Part shown: positions 1-4,409 of the stretch, piece by piece
Numbering within the stretch: the first letter of the stretch is position 1
Layout: each line of letters begins with the position of its first letter
Origin: Pedobacter sp. UBA5917
GTDB lineage: Bacteria; Bacteroidota; Bacteroidia; Sphingobacteriales; Sphingobacteriaceae
Direction of reading: 5' to 3'
Assembly: GCF_002432345.1 (NCBI RefSeq)
Contig: NZ_DJDT01000290.1
Location: forward strand, 1 to 7,033
DNA: 7,033 bases
Notes under the pieces: model-generated
What the model was told of the DNA's origin: nothing
Databases searched by the model: none
Seen by the model: only the letters and a program-made list of their open reading frames with translations
Translations under genes and position numbers: made by a program

Positions 1-701
1 TAAGCGCTCATATCAGAAGCTAAAAACACGCAAACGTTGGCAATATCTTCAGTTTCACCGGCACGTTTTAATGGAATATCTTTTTCCCAGCCTTCAACAA
101 CTTTTGGATCTAAAACCTCAGTCATTTCGGTACGGATAAAACCTGGCGCAACTACGTTGGCACGGATATTTCTCGAACCCAACTCTTTGGCAACCGATTT
201 TGTAAAACCAATAATACCAGCTTTCGAAGCGGCATAGTTGGCCTGACCAGCATTACCCGAAACACCAACCACCGAACCCATGTTGATAAACACACCTTTA
301 CGGGCTTTCATCATCACCTTAGAAGCGGCTTTGGTTACATTGAAGATTGATTTTAGGTTAATGTTGATTACATCGTCCCAATTTTCTTCGCTCATACGCA
401 TCAATAAACCATCTTTGGTAATACCTGCATTGTTTACCACAATATCAATGGTACCGAATTCGGCTACGATATCGTTAATCAATTGCTCTGCTTCAGCAAA
501 TTTAGAAGCATCAGAACGGTAACCTTTAACTTTTGTTCCAAAGCTTTGTAATTCCTGCTCTAAAGCCTCACCTTTTTCTACCGATGATAAATATGTAAAA
601 GCTACATTAGCGCCCTGCTCGGCAAATTTTTCAGCTATTTTACGGCCGATCCCTTTTGATGCACCTGTAATTAATGCTGTTTTTCCTTCTAATAATTTCA
701 T
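1..701 (-). CDS. fabG: 3-oxoacyl-[acyl-carrier-protein] reductase, C-terminus cut by window edge
   Basis: NADPH-dependent short-chain dehydrogenase of type II fatty acid synthesis, reducing 3-oxoacyl-ACP to 3-hydroxyacyl-ACP in the cytoplasm. Reading from the ATG at 701 gives 233 complete codons with no stop. FabG is usually about 245-248 aa, so roughly 14 residues lie beyond the window. Visible motifs: the Rossmann nucleotide loop TGASKGIG (residues 12-19), NNAG (90-93), and the catalytic set N115, S143, Y156 and K160, with YAASK in the standard YxxxK spacing. PGFIRTEM follows, as is typical of FabG. The last residues visible (LASDMSA then TA.) match the point where FabG normally continues with Y-I-T/S-G. 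No strong Shine-Dalgarno precedes the ATG, as is usual in Bacteroidota. The upstream gap of 124 nt is filled by octamer and heptamer arrays. Other SDR enzymes share the fold, but the overall match favours FabG. Confidence 0.93.
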   Translation of the reverse strand, partial: MKLLEGKTALITGASKGIGRKIAEKFAEQGANVAFTYLSSVEKGEALEQELQSFGTKVKGYRSDASKFAEAEQLINDIVAEFGTIDIVVNNAGITKDGLLMRMSEENWDDVININLKSIFNVTKAASKVMMKARKGVFINMGSVVGVSGNAGQANYAASKAGIIGFTKSVAKELGSRNIRANVVAPGFIRTEMTEVLDPKVVEGWEKDIPLKRAGETEDIANVCVFLASDMSA

Positions 702-709
702 TATGAAAT

Positions 710-749
710 GTTGTAAAGTTGAAATATTTTAATGTTGTAAAGTTAATAA
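710..749. repeat. Octamer tandem array (GTTGTAAA-like), 5 units, in the fabG leader
   Basis: Five contiguous 8-nt units: GTTGTAAA, GTTGAAAT, ATTTTAAT, GTTGTAAA, GTTAATAA. The 14-nt string AATGTTGTAAAGTT occurs perfectly at 707-720 and 731-744. The array begins 8 nt upstream of the fabG start codon, so it lies in the fabG mRNA leader. Confidence 0.6.
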
Positions 750-761
750 CTCTACCGAGAT

Positions 762-793
762 ATTGTTAAATTGTTTGATTGCTTCATTGTTAA
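762..793. repeat. Octamer tandem array (ATTGTTAA-like), 4 units
   Basis: Four contiguous 8-nt units in perfect register: ATTGTTAA, ATTGTTTG, ATTGCTTC, ATTGTTAA. ATTG recurs at 762, 770, 778 and 786. It lies between aguA and fabG and is followed after one base by a heptamer array. Confidence 0.65.
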
Positions 794-794
794 C

Positions 795-822
795 AACTCA
801 AAACTCCGAACTGTTAACTCCA
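795..822. repeat. Heptamer tandem array (AACTCNN), 4 units, between aguA and fabG
   Basis: Four contiguous 7-nt units: AACTCAA, AACTCCG, AACTGTT, AACTCCA. On the other strand the word is NNGAGTT, which shares its GTT core with the octamer array at 710-749. The two arrays therefore form a loose convergent (inverted) pair across the gap. The array ends 3 nt from the aguA stop codon. Confidence 0.6.
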
Positions 823-828
823 AACCTA
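821..828 (-). promoter_or_regulatory. Possible fabG promoter -7 box (weak)
   Basis: On the minus strand this reads TAGGTTTG, a full match to the Bacteroidota -7 consensus TAnnTTTG. It overlaps the aguA stop codon and lies about 120 nt before fabG. No TTTG-like -33 box is seen at the usual 19-21 nt, so this may be chance. If real, all three short arrays would be in the fabG 5' UTR. Confidence 0.22.
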
Positions 829-1902
829 AACCGCCGGCTCCTGTTGACTTAAGCAATGGAAACTGCCCAATCCCCAGATAATATCAACCGAATTGATACC
901 AATCACCTTGCGATCTGGAAAACAACCCTGAATAATATCTAAAGCTTTTTGATCGTTCACATCATTAAAAACCGGAACAATTACAGCTGCATTAGCGATG
1001 TAAAAGTTTGCATAAGATGCCGGTAAACGGGTATCATCATAAATCACTGGTGATGGCATTGGCAGCTCAACAATGTTTAATGATCTGCCATCTTTCAATT
1101 TCATTGCTTTTAAGGCTTCGAGGTTTTCCTGCAATAGCACATAGTTCTCATCTAAAGGATTACTTTCTACAACAGTTAAAACGGTATCCTCATTTACGAA
1201 ACGGGTAATATCATCAATGTGGCCATCTGTATCATCACCAACAATTCCATCGCCCAACCATAAAACCTGATCCTGTCCGTAATATTCCAGCAAATATTGC
1301 TCAATCTGCTCTTTGCTTAAATGTGGATTGCGGTTTTCGTTCAATAAACAGGCTGTAGTAGTTAAAACTGTTCCGGCACCGTTAAATTCTACCGAGCCAC
1401 CTTCCATTACAATATCAGGGGCAAATAAAGGCAGATCGAAATGTTTGGCAATTTTTGTCGGCACTACATCGTCAAGGTCGAATGGAGGATATTTACCGCC
1501 CCATGCATTGTAGCCCCAATCTATCACCGCTTTTTCGTTCCCTTTAATTACAAATGCAGGACCATGATCGCGGCACCATGCATCGTTGGTTTCGTTGAAA
1601 TAAAACTCAACCTGACTTAAATTTGCATTAACTTTTGTTAATTCAGCAATGGCGAAAGCTTTCATTTCTTCATCTTTCACATTAATGCGCACTTTTTCAC
1701 CTTCGGCAACAGCTTTTATAAACTGGCAATAAGGTTCGTAAATGGTTTCGATTTTTCCCGGCCACGATGCTTCTTTATGCGGCCAGCTTAACCAGGTTGC
1801 CTCATGTTTGGCCCATTCGGCAGGAAAAGCATAACCTTGCTGCTTTGGTGAGTAATCGAACTGATTGATATTTAAATCTTTTCTTGGAGGAAAGTTTGAC
1901 AT
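826..1902 (-). CDS. aguA: Agmatine deiminase (agmatine iminohydrolase)
   Basis: Hydrolyses agmatine to N-carbamoylputrescine and ammonia, the first step of the arginine decarboxylase route to putrescine. The 358-aa product has the normal length for the family (porphyromonas-type peptidyl-arginine deiminase/agmatine deiminase fold). Motifs in order: PAEWAKHEATWLSWP near the N-terminus (residues 27-41), W-C-RDHGP (109-115), MEGGSVEFNG (166-175), NENRNP (188-193), DDTDGHIDD with the likely catalytic His228 (223-231), and the C-terminal GLGSFHCLSQQ with the expected nucleophile Cys350. The family usually has a run of glycines before HC; here it reads G-L-G-S, a mild variant. The ATG at 1902 places the conserved PAEW region normally. 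A perfect 43-nt repeat starts 2 nt upstream of this start codon. aguB, the next pathway gene, lies upstream on the same strand but is separated by a four-helix-bundle gene. Confidence 0.93.
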   Translation of the reverse strand: MSNFPPRKDLNINQFDYSPKQQGYAFPAEWAKHEATWLSWPHKEASWPGKIETIYEPYCQFIKAVAEGEKVRINVKDEEMKAFAIAELTKVNANLSQVEFYFNETNDAWCRDHGPAFVIKGNEKAVIDWGYNAWGGKYPPFDLDDVVPTKIAKHFDLPLFAPDIVMEGGSVEFNGAGTVLTTTACLLNENRNPHLSKEQIEQYLLEYYGQDQVLWLGDGIVGDDTDGHIDDITRFVNEDTVLTVVESNPLDENYVLLQENLEALKAMKLKDGRSLNIVELPMPSPVIYDDTRLPASYANFYIANAAVIVPVFNDVNDQKALDIIQGCFPDRKVIGINSVDIIWGLGSFHCLSQQEPAV

Positions 1903-1904
1903 AG

Positions 1905-1999
1905 TTTTTAAAGTCCGAAAGTCGGATGTCCGAGGTCGGAAGATTTAGTGTGTTATTTTTTAAAGTCCGAAAGTCGGATGTCCGAGGTCGGAAGATTTA
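1905..1999. repeat. Perfect 43-nt direct repeat (x2), each holding a four-unit GTCSGAN heptamer array
   Basis: Copies at 1905-1947 and 1957-1999 are identical over 43 nt with a 9-nt spacer (period 52). Each contains the units GTCCGAAA, GTCGGAT, GTCCGAG, GTCGGAA (1913-1941 and 1965-1993). C and G alternate at the fourth position, so each unit is nearly complementary to the next; for example TCGGA-TG-TCCGA and CCGA-aag-TCGG can pair. The first copy abuts the aguA start codon and forms its leader. The second copy pairs with the inverted array at 2025-2052. Confidence 0.85.
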
Positions 2000-2024
2000 A
2001 TGTTTTAGCTATAGCCCAAATATC

Positions 2025-2052
2025 ATCTGACTTCGGTCTTCCAACCTACGAC
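2025..2052. repeat. Inverted GTCSGAN heptamer array, 4 units, 3' of the four-helix-bundle gene
   Basis: On the minus strand this reads as four 7-nt units: GTCGTAG, GTTGGAA, GACCGAA, GTCAGAT. It is the degenerate inverted counterpart of the arrays at 1913-1993 and ends 4 nt from the stop codon of the four-helix-bundle gene. In RNA the two would form an imperfect stem, which might end transcription or stabilise the 3' end. There is no T-tract, so it is not a standard terminator. Confidence 0.6.
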
Positions 2053-2056
2053 TAAA

Positions 2057-2410
2057 TTAATTTAAAGATTTAATTAAAGCAGTAATCATGATCAAAATTT
2101 CCTCACAGGATTTGTAATGCTTTAAAAAAATTTCTTCTGTAATATAGCTTCTCCTTATCGCAAGGTGTAAACAATTCACAACTTCTATATTCGATCTTAG
2201 GGCATAACCTAAAAATCTTTTAAATTCAGGGTTACTTTGACCTGTGCTTCTCTCTGCAATATTCATTGAAATCGAATCGGCAGCACGCTTAGCCTGCGAT
2301 GTTAGAACATAAACTTCATCTTTCGGAAAAGTTTTTGTCATTTTATCTATTTCATCGGCTAAGTCTAAAGCCTTCTGCCAAACCTTAAGTTTTTCAAATT
2401 GGAATGCCAT
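2057..2410 (-). CDS. Four-helix-bundle protein (S23/IVP family, TIGR02436-like)
   Basis: Small all-helical protein of 117 aa, the usual size for the family first seen in intervening sequences of 23S rRNA genes and related to the Avd accessory proteins of diversity-generating retroelements. Signature features: FEKLKVWQKALDLADEI (residues 5-21), FPKDEVYVLTSQAKRAADSISMNIAE (28-53), and EFKRFLGYALRSNIEVV (62-78), followed by a last helix at about 90-116. The usual glycine after NIAE is Arg54 here. It is a free-standing gene, not inside rRNA, and no reverse transcriptase or variable repeat is in the window. It interrupts the aguB-aguA pair and is bracketed on both sides by GTCSGAN heptamer arrays, the nearest 4 nt and 6 nt from its ends. 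Its biochemical function is unknown. A possible promoter lies at 2471-2501. Confidence 0.85.
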   Translation of the reverse strand: MAFQFEKLKVWQKALDLADEIDKMTKTFPKDEVYVLTSQAKRAADSISMNIAERSTGQSNPEFKRFLGYALRSNIEVVNCLHLAIRRSYITEEIFLKHYKSCEEILIMITALIKSLN

Positions 2411-2416
2411 AATTAA

Positions 2417-2444
2417 GTCCAGAGTCGGAGGTCCGAGGTCTGAA
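2417..2444. repeat. GTCSGAN heptamer array, 4 units, leader of the four-helix-bundle gene
   Basis: Four contiguous 7-nt units on the plus strand: GTCCAGA, GTCGGAG, GTCCGAG, GTCTGAA. It starts 6 nt upstream of the gene's start codon, so it would be transcribed as its leader. It has the same orientation as the arrays at 1913-1993 and is inverted relative to 2574-2601. Confidence 0.7.
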
Positions 2445-2470
2445 ATTATAATTTATTAAAAATTCTATAA

Positions 2471-2501
2471 CAAATTACAACTTCTTGTTATTCAATCCAA
2501 A
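2471..2501 (-). promoter_or_regulatory. Candidate promoter of the four-helix-bundle gene
   Basis: On the minus strand there is TTTG (2498-2501), a 20-nt spacer, then TAATTTG (2471-2477). This is one base short of the Bacteroidota -7 box TAnnTTTG but has the correct -33/-7 spacing. It would give a leader of about 55 nt that contains the 2417-2444 array. Confidence 0.3.
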
Positions 2502-2573
2502 CCTTTAAGGCTTTCTCACGAAACTTAACATTTATCTAAAAAATTTTTGCATCCTTTAGGTATGCTACTTAGC

Positions 2574-2601
2574 CTCTGTCTTCGGACATCCGACCTCTGA
2601 C
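2574..2601. repeat. Inverted GTCSGAN heptamer array, 4 units, 3' of aguB
   Basis: On the minus strand this reads GTCAGAG, GTCGGAT, GTCCGAA, GACAGAG. It shares the exact 13-mer GTCGGATGTCCGA with both copies of the repeat at 1905-1999, but in opposite orientation. It is the outer boundary of the repeat-flanked block that contains the four-helix-bundle gene, about 40 nt past the aguB stop codon. Confidence 0.7.
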
Positions 2602-2641
2602 TTATTGCAAAAACTTAATTTTCTTGAAACTTATTTTCTAC

Positions 2642-3517
2642 TTAATCGCCGTCAATATATCTTTTTGTAATCGGCTGATAAGAATCGATCCTTCTATCCC
2701 TTAAAAAAGGCCAGTGTTTACGGAAGAAATCAGATTCTGATAAATCCAGTTCCACTACTTCGGTTTCTTCCTGATCGTGTGAGCCCAAATAAAGTATTTT
2801 GCCCTGTCCGTTTGTAGCAAAACTACCACCCCAGAATTTCATGGCACCATCTTGCTCGAAACCCACACGGTTTACGCTTACTACAGGTACACCATTTGCC
2901 ACAGCATGCGAGCGCTGGATGGTTTGCCAGGCATCGTATTGATCTTTATTGGTTTCTTCATCCTGATCGGTAGCCCAGCCAATTGCAGTTGGATAGAACA
3001 TAATATCAGCGCCCATTAAAGCTGTAATACGCGAAGCTTCCGGATACCATTGATCCCAACAGATCAAAATCCCGATTTTTGCAAATTTCGTCTGAAAAAC
3101 CTTATAACCCAAATCACCCGGAGTGAAATAGAATTTTTCGTAGAAAGCAGGGTCATCAGGAATATGCATTTTACGGTATTTACCTAAATATGAACCATCG
3201 GCATCTAAAACAGCAGTGGTATTATGGTACAAACCTTCAGCACGTTTTTCGAAAAGGGAAGCAATAATTACCACGCCTAATTCTTTAGCTACAACCTGCA
3301 GCGCATCGGTAGAAGGACCCGGAATAGCTTCTGCCAGATCAAAATTATCGTAATCTTCAACATCACAGAAATACAGTGAGGTAAAAAGTTCTTGCAAACA
3401 CACAATTTGTGCACCTTTTGCAGCTGCTTCTCTTATTTTCGCAATCGCTTTATCTAAATTTTCCTGCTTATCTTTAGTACAGCTCATCTGCACCAAGCCA
3501 ACATTTACTTTCTTCAT
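2642..3517 (-). CDS. aguB: N-carbamoylputrescine amidase
   Basis: Nitrilase-superfamily (carbon-nitrogen hydrolase) enzyme that converts N-carbamoylputrescine to putrescine, CO2 and ammonia, the step directly after AguA. The 291-aa product is of normal length. The Glu-Lys-Cys triad is complete: E43 in CLQELFTSLYFC, K116 in KYRKMHIPDDP, and C153 in ICWDQWYPEASR. CWDQWYPE and the preceding YEKFYFTPGD are characteristic of the carbamoylputrescine branch rather than of nitrilases or beta-ureidopropionase. The C-terminal half also shows RSHAVANGVPVVSVNRVG and FWGGSF. No signal peptide is present; the enzyme is cytoplasmic. The start at 3517 gives the standard N-terminus (VNVGLVQMSCT). The leader upstream is an unusual pair of convergent tandem arrays, with a good promoter beyond them. 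The spermidine-side genes of the pathway and the arginine decarboxylase are not in this window. Confidence 0.94.
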   Translation of the reverse strand: MKKVNVGLVQMSCTKDKQENLDKAIAKIREAAAKGAQIVCLQELFTSLYFCDVEDYDNFDLAEAIPGPSTDALQVVAKELGVVIIASLFEKRAEGLYHNTTAVLDADGSYLGKYRKMHIPDDPAFYEKFYFTPGDLGYKVFQTKFAKIGILICWDQWYPEASRITALMGADIMFYPTAIGWATDQDEETNKDQYDAWQTIQRSHAVANGVPVVSVNRVGFEQDGAMKFWGGSFATNGQGKILYLGSHDQEETEVVELDLSESDFFRKHWPFLRDRRIDSYQPITKRYIDGD

Positions 3518-3523
3518 ATTTTT

Positions 3524-3612
3524 GAAATGAGAGAATGAGGGAATGATTAAATGAAAGAATGTTTAAATGAGAGCATGTTTAAATGAGAGCATGATTAAAT
3601 GAAAGAGTGCTT
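3524..3612. repeat. Octamer tandem array (nAATGAnn), about 11 units, in the aguB leader
   Basis: ATG recurs at exactly 8-nt intervals on the plus strand: 3527, 3535, 3543, 3551, 3559, 3567, 3575, 3583, 3591 and 3599, then GTG at 3607. From 3549 the units pair up into four 16-nt repeats of the form AAATGARAGNATGNTT (3549-3564, 3565-3580, 3581-3596, 3597-3612). The array starts within 10 nt of the aguB start codon. It is not coding on the plus strand, because an 8-nt period shifts frame at every unit. Confidence 0.85.
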
Positions 3613-3629
3613 AACTTGTAGCTATTCAA

Positions 3630-3700
3630 TCATTCAAAACTCAGTCATTCAAAAATCTATCATTCAAAACTCAATCATTCAAAATTCTATCATTCTAAAT
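3630..3700. repeat. 15-nt tandem array (TCATTCAAAAnTCnA), 4.7 units, inverted to the neighbouring octamer array
   Basis: Units TCATTCAAAACTCAG (3630-3644), TCATTCAAAAATCTA (3645-3659), TCATTCAAAACTCAA (3660-3674), TCATTCAAAATTCTA (3675-3689), then a partial unit TCATTCTAAAT. Each 15-mer splits into 7+8 by its TCA/TCT spacing. The core TCATTC is the reverse complement of GAATGA in the 3524-3612 array, so the two arrays face each other and could form a long imperfect hairpin in the aguB leader. Confidence 0.85.
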
Positions 3701-3707
3701 TTGGCTG

Positions 3708-3738
3708 CAAAGTTACTAAAAAGGTTTAAGGTATAAAG
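3708..3738 (-). promoter_or_regulatory. Candidate promoter of aguB
   Basis: On the minus strand TAACTTTG (3708-3715) matches the Bacteroidota -7 consensus TAnnTTTG perfectly. CTTT at 3735-3738, 19 nt upstream, is a partial -33 box. Transcription would begin near 3700, giving a leader of about 180 nt that consists almost wholly of the two convergent arrays. Confidence 0.5.
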
Positions 3739-3809
3739 GCTGGGGATGTAAGGTTTGTTTAAAAATATGATAAAGAAAATGTAATTAAAACTTATTTTTT
3801 TGCTGTTGC

Positions 3810-4331
3810 CTACCTATACAACAAGTTTAAGATTCCTTTTTTCATGTCGATCTTAACGCTATCATTTACGCTATACTCTTTAAGGATAACAGGCTTTGTA
3901 TCAAGAATGATTTCCCTACCCGTCTGATCCAATATAGTGAACTGATGTAAACTTAAACCTCTACGGCCACCACTTCTTTCTGTTTTATCTGTTACTATAC
4001 CTTTAATTTTAACTATTTCATTTCTTTCGTATATCGAATTTATAAAGGTTAAAGCAAGTCCAAGCACACTCCTCACAAATAAAAAGTAGATCACTATACC
4101 AATAAATAAAGAGGTCAACATCGAGTTCCATGCAATATAATCGCCACTTTTCAACTTTTTATAAATAAAACATATGAGTGCCAATATACCTAATGGCAAA
4201 GCGATGATATCGATTATCCTTTTAGCTTTAACAGCCTCATACATATCAAACTGAAGTATGTAAAAAAGCAAAAAAATGCTAAAAACTACTAATAAGATAA
4301 TGAGAAATGTGCCCTTCCTTTTGTTCACCAT
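3810..4331 (-). CDS. Hypothetical protein with three membrane segments and a C-terminal beta-rich domain
   Basis: I do not recognise this 173-aa protein. The N-terminus is basic (MVNKRK), followed by hydrophobic segments at about residues 8-28, 39-57 and 71-96. The remainder (about 105-173) is polar and predicted beta-rich: VKIKGIVTDKTERSGGRRG, HQFTILDQTGREIILDTKP, then YSVNDSVKIDMKKG. This pattern, a short beta-barrel-like domain ending in a 'xxGDxVxV' type strand, recalls DUF3592 proteins or the OB-fold of NfeD/YuaF proteins. NfeD-type proteins often partner flotillins, and this gene lies 78 nt downstream of a flotillin gene on the same strand. The resemblance is weak, and a terminator lies between the two genes, so joint function is only a hypothesis. 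The ATG at 4331 gives a sensible N-terminus. No terminator is obvious after its stop codon. Confidence 0.7.
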   Translation of the reverse strand: MVNKRKGTFLIILLVVFSIFLLFYILQFDMYEAVKAKRIIDIIALPLGILALICFIYKKLKSGDYIAWNSMLTSLFIGIVIYFLFVRSVLGLALTFINSIYERNEIVKIKGIVTDKTERSGGRRGLSLHQFTILDQTGREIILDTKPVILKEYSVNDSVKIDMKKGILNLLYR

Positions 4332-4362
4332 AAATTTTAAATAACAGGCCGAAAATTACAAT

Positions 4363-4390
4363 AAAAAGCCCCAACTTACGCTGAGGCCTT
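4363..4390 (-). terminator. Intrinsic terminator after the flotillin gene
   Basis: On the minus strand GCCTCAG (4381-4387), a 6-nt loop, then TTGGGGC (4368-4374) form a seven-pair stem including G-U pairs. It is extended by AAG against TTT and followed by five T (4363-4367). It begins about 20 nt past the flotillin stop codon and ends about 30 nt before the downstream gene's start. That downstream gene therefore needs read-through or its own promoter; TAATTTTC nearby is only a near-match to a -7 box. Confidence 0.75.
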
Positions 4391-4409
4391 CCAATTAATT
4401 TAAAATCGG

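Noticed and set aside
37..522. Plus-strand reading frames antisense to fabG
   Set aside because: The minus-strand fabG is fully conserved across this stretch, and the plus-strand translations show no family features.
2057..2410. Four-helix-bundle protein as the Avd part of a diversity-generating retroelement
   Set aside because: No reverse transcriptase, template repeat or variable target gene is present in the window, and the gene is flanked by metabolic genes.
3524..3700. Possible CRISPR array
   Set aside because: Units are 8-16 nt and contiguous, with no unique spacers of 25-40 nt, and no cas genes are present.
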